This document shows, piece after piece, positions 35,481-47,837 of a stretch of 64,000 nucleotides of DNA; within the stretch, counting starts at the first letter, position 1; each line of letters opens with the position of its first letter. The DNA is from Dryomyza anilis (Eukaryota; Arthropoda; Insecta; Diptera; Dryomyzidae). The stretch covers positions 28,726,440-28,790,439 of the forward strand of contig OX638132.1 of assembly GCA_951804985.1 (NCBI GenBank), in the 5' to 3' direction. A program made the position numbers and the translations under genes. Under the pieces are notes generated by a model. It was given only the letters and a program-made list of their open reading frames with translations, was not told the DNA's origin and ran no database searches.

Positions 35481-36384
35481 AGTCTCACCTATTTTAGAAC
35501 TGCCCAGCAGGAAATGGTATCATTGATGCATCGAGGACATTAGAAAATTTGTCATTGATGAATATGTCTACAACGATTTCATAAATGACATTGCATTAAA
35601 GACGTCATACACCATATGTCATATATACATATATCAAAGACATTGTGAAAATCTATCATTGATCCAAAGTTATAGATGACGTCATTGATGAAAATTAACA
35701 TTCACGTCACATGCCCCTAAGGTATGCAGCATTTACGTTGTGAAATGCATACAACATACGTCTAGGGACAGCATTTACGCGTAAAACTGAAATTTTGTGT
35801 TCGATGTCATCCTGCCATATTATTTATAGGCCCAATTTGACGGACAAATTTTTATAAAACCGGAATAATAAGCAGTAGTAACCTTGATAAATGATGGCCG
35901 TTAGTAAAGTGCGTTATTAACATTAGCAAGTACATATAACATTCCAACCGAGAACAGAAGAAAATAATAAAATTGAAATAATCAATAAAAAAGATAAATA
36001 AAAAAAAAATAAAAAAATTATAAAAAAAAATATTTTTTACCAAAAAAAATAATATAAATAAAAATTATGTATGACAATTATTTCTTGATGAATTACATAC
36101 ATGACATCGTTAATGCTACATCATGCATGAATCGGGGGACATTTGTATGAACATGTCAACAATGGGCGAAAATGCTATAGGTCATCGATGTTTCCGACCT
36201 GACATGAGGAATCATTGCACACTGGGCTGGATTGTAGGAAAAGCTGGCCAAAAATCATTTTTCAGAATTACCTGGAAGTAACCAGTATTGGTTTTATTTG
36301 AAAGACATCGGACTATAACCACCAATATATTTTTTTTACATGCCACATTAATTTATATAAGAAATTGACGTCTATTTACAGTAT

Positions 36385-37078
36385 TTTTATACCCTCCACT
36401 AAGAGTGAAAGGGTATATTCAGTTTGGTACGCCGTTTGTAACACCCAGAAGGAGGCATCTCCGGAAAAGTATATATATTCTTGATCAGCATGACCTCCTG
36501 AGTCGATTTAGCGATGTCCGTCTGTCCGTCCGTCTGTCCGTCTGTCTGTTGAAATTCCTACTACTTTTAAAATTGAAGAGCTAGATAAATGAAACTTATA
36601 ACTTAGATTACTAATATACCTACGCTGTATGTGCGAGATCGGTCCATTGTGACCTATGATCCGACCACTTATGTTAAAATACCTCATATAAAATGTACAT
36701 ATAAAGATCAATTTTTATGTATACGTGCTTAGGTAAACTTTTTGGTCAAATATATATTGATATCATGCTCAAATACATGATAATAATGTTTTCCGGCGAA
36801 AAGACTTGTGGTTCACAAAAAAAAAATCGAAATTCGGTACACCTACCCATTTGTAAATATGGGTATCAAATGTATGGAAATTCTTCAGCGATTGAATGTT
36901 TGTAGTTATTTTCAGGATTCGTATACCCTGGTGACCTATATACAACTTTGAATGGTAACCACACATATGTGTAGGGTATTTATAGTCGGCTTAGACCGAC
37001 TATAATTTTGATAATCCTAACTATCATAATTACACCTACTTTAAAATTTTCCATGTGATCTAACCATCCCAACTGGTT
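36385..37078 (-). mobile_element. Mini-me-like GACA-core repeat, full-length copy
   Basis: Reverse-orientation copy from TTTTATACCCTCCACTAAGA to CCATCCCAACTGGTT, with a short GTCTGTCCGTCCGTC tract at 36518-36548. Confidence 0.88.
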
Positions 37079-37916
37079 AAAATTAAAAACAATACTCGCA
37101 TATAGTATTGTTAAAAATATGGCTATAAAGTTAGCTTAACAAACTCCATGATTTTCTTGTTCAGTCAGATATAATATTGAAATGTTCCTCTGATTAATTT
37201 ATGCTACAATATACTGCAAAGTGGTTCCTCATTCAAATAATACAACATGAACTTTACATAGACTTTTAAAAATGTATAAAACGTAATTTGCTCAGAAAAA
37301 GTAGATAGCAGTATTCTAAGTTCGTCTGAAAAAAAAATTAGTGCGCACTACCCCCCGCTTCATGAATACGATCAGATTTTCAAGGACAAGTTAAAAAAAA
37401 AAAACTTTTCAAAGTAGATTTTTTGAATTTATTTAAACTAAAATATCAAGATACATCATATTTGTAAGGTCATTATGTAGTATATTAAAATGCAAAATAT
37501 ACATTATATTATTTATTTTAAAATTTAAAATGGCGGCATATAATGTCGTAATATATAACGGAGAAAATTAAAAAATAAAACTATTTATAGGTAAAAATTA
37601 AATATGAAGAAGGAATATTAGTAGCCAAGTAAATATACCTATTTTAAATTTTGATTGTATTTTGATTGTATACAGATGGTGACCAATATAAAAAAAATCA
37701 GAACTAGCTCGTTTAGTCTATATGCTTGAATGTTGTACTTGAAGCACAAATACTAGGAAGTGGTTTTACATTATTAGGTTCTTAATGCAAATTAAACAAA
37801 GTTCTCTTTGAGAATACTGTGACATATCATTGTGATTTTAAAAAAAGTAATTTAGTGAGTGTTCAAGAATTGATTGCGGGACGAATGGGTACGCGAATAA
37901 AAATTTTAATTTCGAA

Positions 37917-38160
37917 TCACTGGCCCCAAACGCCCCATTGCACAGTGTTCTTTTGCAGATATAAACGTTTATTAAGATTTAAGAACGTCATTTTTGGATC
38001 CGCCATTTTGAATTTCAGAATTTTGATTTCAAATTCGTATTCACTGGCCCCAAAAACTCCTTTGCACAATGTTCTTTTGCAGATATAAACGTTTTTTAAG
38101 ATTTAAGGACGCCATTTTGGATCCGCCATTTTGAATTTCAAAATTTTTAGATGAAATATG
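37917..38160 (+). repeat. Tandem duplication, 124-bp unit
   Basis: TCACTGGCCCC begins at 37917 and again at 38041. Both units contain GTTCTTTTGCAGATATAAAC and GGATCCGCCATTTTGAATTT. Two units, moderately diverged. Confidence 0.85.
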
Positions 38161-38282
38161 TAATCAGGCAGTTTAAAAATGTCATTGTGTCAGGTATTTT
38201 TTAAATCGGACCTAAGCTTGATTTTTGGCCAGCTTTTATTGTGATCCGGCCCTGTGTGCATTGGTGACATTTCCTGCTGGGT

Positions 38283-38690
38283 GTTAAATGCCAAAAGATT
38301 ATTTAGGGTGTGTGCGAGTTTGACTGAATTGCTGGCTAAACTAAATTTTGTTGGTAATATAGTGTTTATTTTTCAATTTAGTACATTTTTGAGCAAACCA
38401 AATTGAACCAAATTGCATGACATTTGATAATCGCATGCATGACATTTGATAATCGACTTATAACGGACTTTAACTATTACCGGTTACCGAATTGAGATCG
38501 AATAATAAAAACTTTAGTTAAGTCAGCAATTTAGTCGAACTCACACACATCCCTGATTCATATTTTTTTTTTAGTAAAGTATCCAATGCAATTAATTTGA
38601 AGATTGGATTATGTGAACAATTTGCATATTACACATTTACGTAAAAGTAACAATAAGAAAAAAAAAATTCAATTCGTTTGCTTGTTTATT
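38283..38690. other. AT-rich spacer
   Basis: A small direct repeat (GCATGACATTTGATAATCG, twice near 38425-38453). Nothing else. Confidence 0.4.
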
Positions 38691-38940
38691 TTGACGCTTT
38701 ACAAGTGAAGTATGAAGACACTTGGTTCTGCTGAATTTTTGTAGCATCCGGAAGTACGATTCCGCCAGACGTTGGCAAGTGCATTCAATGGAGAAATGTT
38801 TAAGCGCCACAATTGCATCGCGCGCGTGTCAAAGGCCATTTATGACATGACGATTAATGAAGAAATTCCAAGTAATGTCATTTCCTGGGTTGTGATTCCA
38901 ATGAACCGTTTCGTTTTTGTTCAGATTATATATTAATTTA
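38691..38940. other. Low-repeat segment, candidate conserved noncoding element
   Basis: Unlike its surroundings this block is not AT-rich and contains GCATCGCGCGCGTGTC, GGCCATTTATGACATGACG and ATTAATGAAG. No frame. Composition and lack of copies suggest possible constraint; this was not tested. Confidence 0.22.
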
Positions 38941-40533
38941 ACATCCCAAGTAACAGAAAGTACAGATTTCGTCACGAATTCTAGATATTTTCGTTAGTTT
39001 GGCAGTAAATACTTTAAATGGAAAAATATAAAGAATTCCTTCTCCCATGACACAGTTTTTCTGTATATCGATTCTAATTAATTTTAAAGTTTGAATACAA
39101 TTTTTCGAGTTTCAATACATATTTCTACATATTCGTTACATGTTAATCTACAGATCTAGACTAAGTTTTGAAATGTGTTACTTGGGATGTAGTATTGAAA
39201 TTAACATATTTGTCAAATCACCGAATAAATACTTTTGTGTCATATAAAAATTGTTATTTAAAAATAAATTCGACTTTTTTTTGACAAATTTTGTATAGAA
39301 TAAATTGTCAAAAAGTTAATTTTAAAGTTGAATTTAAATAGTCTATGATTATGCGCCTTTATTTCTGTTAATAAACTTTAATTAAAATTAATAATCAAAA
39401 TACAAATAATATACAAAATATAAAATGCTATTAATCGATTAACCGAACATTAGAACTAGACCTACAACTGTGTAGTTTAAATTGTACTACGGTCATGATC
39501 GAAAACTGTTCATTGTATTTTTGTCTTGTCATATCCCGATCAATTTGCATGTTTTACATGATCTGGCCACGCACAGTGGTCCAGAATCCCATTCTACCGA
39601 ATCAAAATTAATACCGAATATATACCGTCTACTTACAATTGATACTAAATATAGCTTAATATATAGTTTAGACATCAATAACTTTTTTTTTGTAACACAC
39701 CAACTCTACCCACCGCCCACTGCCCACTTCCCACCCCCACCTTCTAAAGTTCATAAAATAATAGTTTCCGCCTATGATAATAATATTTCACACACAGATT
39801 CCTTGGATCATTTCATGAAAAAAATGGTTCTAGAGTAGGGGTGTATTTGAAACACCTACTGATATACAGGGTGTTTTCAAAATTGAATTTATAAAAGTAG
39901 ATACTTACAAATATTTAGTTATAACTTCTACAATTTTAATCCCAGAGAATATTACATTAATTTTATAGATAATTGATTAAAATACAAAGGAAAATTATAA
40001 TACTGACAAATTCTATAAGGAGCTATGATATTTTTCTCAACAAAATAAAAAAAAAATATATGTATATTTTTTTTTAATTTTATTAAATTAGTTTTATCAT
40101 ATTTTTAGAATAAATTTTTTAATATTTTTTTATTTTTTGAATTCACCATAAAATATTAACCAAATTCCACATACAACATTTGTATCTAGCACACTCCGTT
40201 ATCACCGTAGAGTATTTTAGTGCTGAAAAAATTCTTAAATAGTATAAAACTAACGATAACTCAGAAAACTATCGAAATATCGTAAAACCGATAACATGCA
40301 ATTTTCTTCCCAAACAGTTCTAGGAGGTTGCTCAAAAGAAATTTTGGAACAGTCAAAATTTCACCTCCTAGTACAATTCTGTATTTTGTGCAATGCTATG
40401 TTTTCAGTGTCCGGATAGGTAAGTGTTCGCGTTGTTAAAATTTAAAAATAATTTGCATAGCTTATTTTTTTACGCTAATAAATAATTCTAGTGTGTGAGA
40501 CATGGGAGTTAAAAAATTAGTAACATACTAATA
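38941..40533. other. AT-rich spacer including an ATACAGGGTGTTTTCAAAA repeat
   Basis: 39800-40040 matches 6310-6420 (TCATGAAAAAAATKGTTCTAGAG, ATACAGGGTGTTTTCAAAA) and, more distantly, 42480-42690. A lone CACAGTGGTCCAGAAT terminus-like motif is at 39572. A 118-codon frame at 39482-39838 has no recognisable domain. Confidence 0.4.
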
Positions 40534-41406
40534 GGGGAAACCGGGGCTAACTCGACATCTCGAAGTCAACTTTTGCTTTAAAACGCGAATGGGATGTCAG
40601 ATCAACTTCAAATTGATACTGTACACGTAACATTAGATGCCACTGTTACCAAAGAAGAACAATCAATTTTGTACTTAAACTTTAGTTTTTATGTAATAAA
40701 ATGTGGTAGTTTTTTTCAAAAGTTAAATATTGATAACGCAGTAAACTTGTACTTGCCATTAAAGTTTTAATTATTTATATATTTTGTTATACGTTTTATG
40801 TAGTAAAAGGTTCACGAATCATGTCGTGTTGATTTTTGTTTTATTTTTCCATTCAATTCGCATTTTTATGACAATAATATTAGTCTAAGTCTCGTGGGAT
40901 AAAGTAAGCATTTGGCCAAAGAAGATTCCTCGAAAATACAATTGATGAAATTTTTTGTTCTATGAGTTTTACAAAATAGTCCATTCTTACAATATAAGGA
41001 GATTTGTCAATCATTTGACCATGATTTAAAAAGCTATTGCAAAAAATAGATAAAATGTGAATAATATGAATAATGGTCAAACAATTTCGCGAAAACGGAA
41101 TAAAACAGCACGAATAGTTTTATCTTGTAATATATAATTCAATCAAATTGAAAGATATCAGCAAAATATGCATTCGCGGGAAAAGTGTGTAGTGTTGACT
41201 TTGCCCCACCCTATTTTCAGAAGCAGGTTTGAGGTTGTGTCGCATTTGCATTTGTTTCGTTGAAACTAAATATTGTAGATCTTTACAGCTTATGGTACAT
41301 TTTAGCTAATGAATCAATCTATCCAACTGTATTATTATTTTTGTCCTATGTTATTCATATGGTAGTCAAAATTAGCATTGAAAAAAAAGTGTCGACTTAG
41401 CTCCCC
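40534..41406. mobile_element. Possible TIR element (GGGGA termini, TA flanks)
   Basis: TA-GGGGAAACCGGGGCTAACTCGACA at the left and GTGTCGACTTAGCTCCCC-TA at the right share AACTCGACA/TGTCGACTT and GGGGA. The ends are uneven in length, so pairing is tentative. Confidence 0.35.
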
Positions 41407-42009
41407 TACATAGCTAGTGTCGTTTTCTATTTTTAGCAACAAATATATTTTTTTTGTTATTTCGTAGCATTATATTAAAAATTAAAAAATATATCAAAAA
41501 TGCAAAAAATGGCAAGCCAAATATATTTTAATCAATAGTCAAATAAATCACCTCTAATTCGTCAAAATGCGTCAAAATTTAATATCAGTCTAATATATCT
41601 CAAAATTATAATATAATAATTTGGGAATAAATATTATTAGCACATAAAAATTTTATGAATTTTTATATTTTTATCAGTTACCGTAATATCTTAATGTATA
41701 CAAAATAACTAATAACGGGTTTATATATATAGTACAATTAATAAAATTTAAATGATAACAACTTCTCAATTAATAGATAATTTATCTTTATTTTACACCA
41801 TATTTGAGATTCATCTTCAAAAAATTTGTATGTTACAACAATTTTATGTACAAAATATGTTTTTTCATCTTAGATATAAATATATATATATAATTATTAT
41901 TATTAATTATACTATAGTATTAGCTATAATAAAAAATATAAAGCCAATCATGTCAATTTTCAATACCAGGCATGTAAGTGTTAAAGTAATCTAACTTTGG
42001 AGTTTCAGT
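41407..42009. other. AT-rich spacer
   Basis: Nothing recognised. Confidence 0.4.
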
Positions 42010-42017
42010 GTTCTATC

Positions 42018-42858
42018 CAGTGTTCACACTTTTCACCAATGCAAATGGAGTAGATTTGGAAAAGATTGAAAAGTAGATTGAAAAAAGGGACTAGAATTCG
42101 CAAAATAGAGTAGATTTGATGTAAAAGGAGTAGAACATTCAGCCTTAACACTTGGGGAATATTCTATTCCCCAAGTGTTAATTAATTTTCCCCGATGAAA
42201 AAGTGGTGGAATTTTTTCTGCGAAACAGGGGTAATTTTTGCTCCAAAATGTTGTTCATGATACGTATTTTTTTAAGGAAACATTTTTTCCCTATTCGAAC
42301 ATTGTTCACGATACCTATTTTCAACCAAGGGTAAAAATTCACTAAGGAATTTATTCACGATAAGGCTGATTAAATATAGGAGTAAATTTTATGAAATGGG
42401 AGTTGAAATTTCATGCCTGATTTTATGTATTTTCTATAATGCTGATGTACACAGCATACAACCAGTATACATGATGGTATTTCCTAGAGTTGTGGTGTAC
42501 TTGGAACACCCAAGGAAATACATGATGTTTTAAAAATGTCATTTAAAAAATTGATATAAACGTATATTTAGCTATAACTTCTACAATTTAAAGACCATGG
42601 CAAAAATAATAGATTTATTTTACAGATAATTGATCATAATTATTAGAAAATAATAATATTGACAATTTCTTTGGGACGCACGAAATTGTTCTCATAAAAA
42701 AAAAAAAAAAAAAGAATTTTTGCAGAGAGAGTAGATTTCAGTAAAAGGGATTAGAAAATTATTAGAAAGGAGTAGAAAATGCTACTACCGGAGTAGATTT
42801 TAAAAACACAAATGAAATGGAGTAGATCCACTCCGATCGGAGTAGAATGAGAACACTG
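42018..42858. mobile_element. hAT-like non-autonomous element
   Basis: Ends CAGTGTTCACACTTTTC and GTAGAATGAGAACACTG. Flanking octamers GTTCTATC (42010-42017) and GTTCTAGC (42859-42866) differ by one base. GAGTAGA words recur throughout. A perfect 17-bp stem with 3-nt loop lies at 42145-42181. Length 841 bp, no transposase. Confidence 0.75.
42145..42181. repeat. Perfect hairpin: 17-bp stem, TTC loop
   Basis: TTAACACTTGGGGAATA at 42145-42161 and its exact complement at 42165-42181. It lies inside the hAT-like element; it may be a remnant of a nested palindromic terminus. Confidence 0.9.
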
Positions 42859-42956
42859 GTTCTAGCACTTCTCACGCATACAGAGGCACACATTTAACTC
42901 ATTTGCGGAATTTGAGGCAAACTCACTGCATTTTTACCTGTGATCGTTCGTTCCAC

Positions 42957-43193
42957 TCGGAAAAATTACTATAAAATCAATAGTTTTTTTTTTGCTATTA
43001 AAATTAGTCAATAGGATAAATTATTATTTTAATGAGTAGTAAATGTGAGTAAATACCATTAACTACTGCAAAATACTATTAAATAATATTAAATTGTTTT
43101 TGTGTTTGTATGAAAATATTTGGTTTTTTTTGTATACTATTGAATCAATAACTGTCCTATTGACCAATTTTAATAGGATTTTTTTCTAAGTGA
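42957..43193. mobile_element. MITE R5, diverged copy
   Basis: CACTCGGAAAAATTACTATA at the left, TTTTTTCTAAGTG at the right, and the family core TTAGTCAATAGGATAAATTA. Flanks no longer show a clear TA pair. Confidence 0.65.
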
Positions 43194-43304
43194 CATAATT
43201 AGTCAGATTCATACGAATTTCATTAGGTTTATTTCAAAATAATACTTGAAATATTCTTAATGGAATACAAAAGGAATCAGAATTTGGTAACAAGTTTAAG
43301 ACAA

Positions 43305-43566
43305 AATATCGTCGTTGTAGAAGGAAAAGTCACCAAATGCATTTTTAAATGCCAAATGTTCTTTAACAAAAATCTTTATAAATCTGTCAGTTTTTAATCG
43401 ATGATCTCAAATTTTTTACCACATGATAAGAAAATGTAAATATATTAGTTGATTTTTCAACATCAAAAATGCATCAATTACTTTTTATAATATTAATCAA
43501 CAAACTCGAAAATTAAGTTTGTCATAAAAATGTATTTGGTGTCTTTTCGTTCTACACCAACGATAT
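43305..43566. mobile_element. Short inverted-repeat MITE
   Basis: ATATCGTCGTTGTAGAAGGA at the left pairs with TCGTTCTACACCAACGATAT at the right, and pairing continues through AAAAGTCACCAAATGCATTT with few mismatches. Confidence 0.72.
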
Positions 43567-44100
43567 ATAGAAAAACACAAAAATTGCTATTTATTGGATT
43601 TACGCGATAATTCAAAATATCTAAAATCTTTTTATGAGGTCTTGATTAAACTAATTGGCGCCATAACATTTTCAAAATAATTTAAAGTCGACTTTAAAAT
43701 TAGAATCGATTTTTTTTTGCAATTTTTGTATAGAATAAAATGCTAAAAAGCTGATTTTAATTTTTGAAGTTGACTTTCAATTTTCCATGTTATTACTAAG
43801 ATCAGCTAAGAAAATGAAATACAAACTGTAGAAATTTAGGATAAAATAAATTAAATAACCATTGAGATTGGCAAAAGGTCTAAAAGTTGTCGACCTGCCT
43901 TTCAAAAGTGTACATCGAAATCTCACCCAAAAATTCTTTTACTTCAAGTTGAGAAATTATTAAAAATAAGTGTAGATATAATTAAAATACTCGTTTAGAA
44001 TCTTAATTATATTGACCCATTTAATTTTTAAGGTTTTGAATGGTATTATTACTTGGCGCTGCCCAAATAAATACAATATACGAAACTATAATTAAAGAAA
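43567..44100. other. AT-rich spacer
   Basis: Nothing recognised. Confidence 0.4.
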
Positions 44101-44806
44101 TGACACGAGCATTAAAAACAAGTGTTTTTTACTGAGTAAAACAAAGCACCGTTACTTACAACAACTACAGCAACTTCAGCTACATAAAGAACAAAAACCA
44201 TTCACGATTGACGATCAATTAAATGAGCGATTATTCGATTCAATTGATTTTATTGATTCAACGACAACGCACCAAGTGAAATCTAGTCTGTTTTATAATT
44301 TTGACAATTCTTTAGTTATTGTTTTTATATTTCACTTGCCGTTTAAGTTTTTTGTTTTCTTTAATTTCTTATCACTCACTGATCGCTCGAGTAACGAACC
44401 GACGACCGCACGTTTCAACGTCAAGCGTGCAACTGGCATCAATGCATGAATCTTCCGCTAGTTATTAAAAATACGTCCGACTGACCGATGTACTTCCATC
44501 CGTCTCTGATCAGTGTGTTCTTGCTTGCTATGTCGGCGGCAGTGACGTTCAATGAGCAACAACGTCACTGTGTTGGCTTTTAGAAAAATGCAAATTCAAA
44601 TTACTTCATTATCATTGTCAGCAGGGTTGCCACAATATATTCACCACATATCGCCATTTGACTTATTCGAAGTCGCCAAAAGTCGTCAATTTTAATTTAT
44701 TTTTAGCTATTTCTTTTTAATTTAATTACACTATAATTAGTAAATAAAGTTACCACCAGAAATAAAAACTAACTATTTTTATTGATCTCGATATTCTAAC
44801 ATTGAC
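44101..44806. other. Low-repeat segment, GC-richer at 44380-44570
   Basis: No window repeat enters this stretch. It contains GTCGGCGGCAGTGACG, ATCAATTAAATGAGCGATTA and TCAATTGATTTTATTGATTC. No reading frame or core promoter is convincing. It may be regulatory or leader DNA. Confidence 0.22.
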
Positions 44807-45032
44807 GTTTTTATACCCTACAATAAGGGTGAAAGGGTATATTCAGTTTGGTACACCGTTTGTAACACCCAGAAGGAAGCATCTCCGGTATGGAAAAGTA
44901 TATATATTCATGATCAGCTAGATCTCCTGACCACTAGAAGAGATTGAGCAATAACACTCCTAATTACGTATATATATCTACGCTGTCTGTCACTGGGCAT
45001 GATCGGTCCATTGTGACCTGTTAACCGACCAC

Positions 45033-45320
45033 ATAATAATAATTGTTTAGCGCTACAGTCCTATAAGAACTTAGGTCGAGCTCTCTGACCATTTTAAGCT
45101 GTGCGTGTTATATTTGTACTCAAAGTGGTCAGACCGGCGGGGTGAGAGCTTTTTCATGGACGGTGTTTACTCTCGTAGGTTTGCCATTTACTGTCGAGAG
45201 GTAGCGTCGGATAGAAAAATGTTTTTCTATGAAAAGATGTTGTTAGTCCCAGTCCAGGCTTGAACCTGGGACCTTTCGGCTCGCAGTCCAACGCACTAAC
45301 CTCTGAGCTACCGACGCTAC
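45033..45320 (-). mobile_element. Full-length tRNA-derived SINE with 10-bp target duplication
   Basis: Flanked by AACCGACCAC at 45023-45032 and 45321-45330. Tail (TAA)n, B box partly altered (complement GGTTCAAGCCT intact), head ending GTAGCGTCGGTAGCTCAGAG. Confidence 0.92.
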
Positions 45321-46098
45321 AACCGACCACCGACCACTTATGTTCACATAATAATAATAGTTTGGCGCTACAGTCCTATAAGAACTTAGCTCGAGCTCTC
45401 TTACCATTTAAAGCTGTGCGTGTTATATTTGTACTCAAATTGGTCGGACCTACAGTTTAATGCCGAATCCGAACGGCGCACAGTGGGGCAGGAAGTACGA
45501 AAAGTTGGCGAAAAGCTCAAATTGTGTTATTTTTAGAAAAATAAGTACTATAGTCATATATATTATAATATTGTAAGATAATTTAATAATTAACATTTAG
45601 ATGTAGATTTTTAAAAATGGGCGTGGTACCTCCCATATAACAAAAATGTTAAAAATGTCATATATTGGAAATTAATAGAGCTACAGTGATGAAACTTTGT
45701 AATATACGAATTATAGTATATTACAAAGTTGTACAAATTTCATCTTGATTGGACAACCAAAAAATGTTGAAATTGTTAGTATTAGTACAAATGGTCTGTC
45801 GCTGAAATGTCAATAACTCGGAAAAGGCAAAAAAAGGCAACATTTTCATCAGTGTTTCGAAACACTGAATATGAGTTCTAAGTAAGAATATAATCAGATT
45901 TACCGGATCAGTTTTTGTTTCATCAGTAAAAATGATGAAAAATTAAAAAAAGTGAATTTACTCCAGCATTTTTTCTTTCTTAAGTATGAACATTTTTCAA
46001 AACAATAACATTGCAAAAACTTTATAAATACCAGATGTAGCTGACTGCATTACAAAAAAAAAACTTTTTTTCGTTTATAAAATAAACGGTTCAATAAA

Positions 46099-46141
46099 TC
46101 TATATATATATAAAACTCTTGGTCCGTCTGTCAGTCTGTCG

Positions 46142-46179
<38 letters not shown>

Positions 46180-47129
46180 TCCAGCATCACGTCTAAACCG
46201 CTGAACCGATTTAACTGAAATTTTGCCACAGGATACTAAGGAGTCCGGAGGGTGTCATAGGTTATATATGGGCGGGATTGGACAAAGGGGCGTGGTACCT
46301 CCCATACAACCTAAACTTTCAAAACGACCTAACTCAGCACATACACAATCTAAAAAGATGAAAAAAAAAACTAAAATTCACCACACTAAAACTCACCACA
46401 CTAAAACTCACCACACTAAAACTCACTACACTAAAACTCACCACACTAAAACTCACCACAATAAAACTCACTACGCTAAACCTCACCACACTAAAAATTC
46501 ACCATACTAAAACTCACCACACCAAAACTCACCACACTAAAACTCACCAAACCAAAATTCACCACACTAAAACTCACCACACTAAAACTCAACACAATAA
46601 AGCTCACTACACTAAAACTCACCACACTAAAAATTCACCACACTAAAACTCACCATACTAAAACTCGGCATACTAAAAACTCACCACACTGAAACTCACC
46701 ACACTAAAACTCACCACACTAAAAATTCACTAAACTACAAATTCAACACACTAAAACTAACATTAAAACTAACTACACTAAAACTTCTACTGGGAAAAAC
46801 TCTACGGGGAAGAATTCTACCGGGAAGAGTTCTACCGGGAAGAATTCTACGGTAAAGCGTTCTATGGGGAAGAATTTTACGGCGAAAAATTCTACTGGGA
46901 AGAATTCTACGGCGAAATATTCTACTGTCTGAATTGTCTTTGAGAAAAGTTGTTTTGGCAGAGAATTATTATTTGGTTACTACATTTATAAAACTAATAG
47001 AAACTTCCACAGCGAAGCACGGGCCCCTGATATAAAAAATAATAATAATGTTTTTTTTATATTAATAATATCGCTTTATATCTATGAATTCACAAAATCT
47101 TGGCACGAGTCGTGCACGGGTCCAGCTAG
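46099..47129 (+). mobile_element. Helitron-like non-autonomous element
   Basis: Starts TCTATATATATATAAAACTC after A and ends GCACGAGTCGTGC-ACGGGTCCAG-CTAG before T: a 6-bp-arm hairpin shortly before CTAG, as in Helitrons. A GTCTGTCTG tract and TAAACCGCTGAACCGATTTA follow the start. It carries the two minisatellites. Related copies at 1455-2390 and 28446-29555. Confidence 0.58.
46375..46920 (+). repeat. Minisatellite pair: CACACTAAAACTCAC then GGGAAGAATTCTAC
   Basis: About 26 units of the first 15-mer to about 46780, then about eight units of the second. The THHTK-repeat reading frame here is a by-product. Confidence 0.85.
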
Positions 47130-47587
47130 TTGATCATAAATTCGACAATATTTATTCTTACAATTGTTGCGAAAAATTATCTGTGTTTGCGTAAGTGTGC
47201 TGAAAATTTGTTTAATTTAATTTACTATACAATGAAAACAAAAATTAATGTCTGAGGTCAATTAGACTTTTGATGTTTTCGCCAACTTTAGGTACTCGCT
47301 GTCCCACCATTTACAGCCCTGAGGTAGCGCGGTATTAAAAAATATTTGTACGTTTTGGTCAAATATATATTGACTCGGGGTTCCTAAAAAAAATCGTAAT
47401 TCGGTACACCTACCGATTTGTGCATATGGGTATCAAATGAAAGGGAATTCTTCAGTGATTGCAAGTTTGTAGTTATTTTCAGGATTCCTATACCCTGGTG
47501 ACCTCTATGCACCACTTAAATGTAAACCGCACACATTATCGCATATGTGTAGGGTATTTATAGTCTTAGATAGCTTAGACCGAAGCC

Positions 47588-47822
47588 ATTTTGGTGTCAC
47601 GTCAGGACCGATAGCCTAGAAAGCGTTAATGACATTTAAAACCAAATGTCCATCAATTCAAGCATAGATCCAATTATGCTCGCAAAAGTTTACACGTTTA
47701 TCATAATATGATTTTTTTATTTAATCGGAACGAAAGTTCGTTTGCTCTCAATGTTAGTAAATACACACTAAACAATTTCACTAAAAACAATCAATCTGTA
47801 TTTTTATAAATTAAAATCTTTG
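47588..47822. other. AT-rich spacer
   Basis: Nothing recognised. Confidence 0.4.
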
Positions 47823-47837
47823 AATACTATTTTTGTA

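Larger units (their letters stand above)
35504..38282. mobile_element. TIR element with CCCAGCAGGAAATG termini, copy 1
   Basis: CCCAGCAGGAAATG at 35504 and its complement CATTTCCTGCTGGG at about 38268-38281. The first 700 bp (CAATGACATT words, CATACAACATACGTCTAGGG) is collinear with 58071-59470. A mini-me-like repeat is nested at 36385-37078. Pairing of these distant termini as one element is an inference. Confidence 0.5.
45479..47308. mobile_element. Transib-like element E3 (left end CACAGTGGGGCAGG)
   Basis: The left terminus follows CGGCG (45474-45478). About 30 bp of it is mirrored at the right end (TTTTCGCCAACTTT...GTACT...GTCCCAC), where the last bases are lost. The interior holds a Helitron-like element. 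No transposase remains. Confidence 0.6.
45347..47351 (-). mobile_element. Second SINE copy, broken by a Transib-like insertion
   Basis: The tail and 3' body run 45347-45478. Body sequence resumes at about 47309 (CATTTACAGCCCTGAGGTAGC) for only 43 bp. The tRNA-like head and part of the body are lost. Confidence 0.7.
44808..47587 (-). mobile_element. Mini-me-like repeat split by nested insertions (nest B)
   Basis: Reverse-orientation pieces 44808-45032, 45321-45346 and about 47352-47587 together follow the family order. They are separated by two SINE copies, a Transib-like element and a Helitron-like element. Part of the family between the second and third pieces has been lost. Confidence 0.75.

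Noticed and set aside
39482..39838. 118-codon frame with a proline-rich stretch
   Set aside because: No recognisable domain, no splice context, and its end overlaps a dispersed repeat also present at 6.3 kb.
46223..46510. 95-codon frame with TKTHHTKTHH repeats (also 28867-29118 and 29121-29366)
   Set aside because: By-product of a 15-bp minisatellite whose unit length is a multiple of three.
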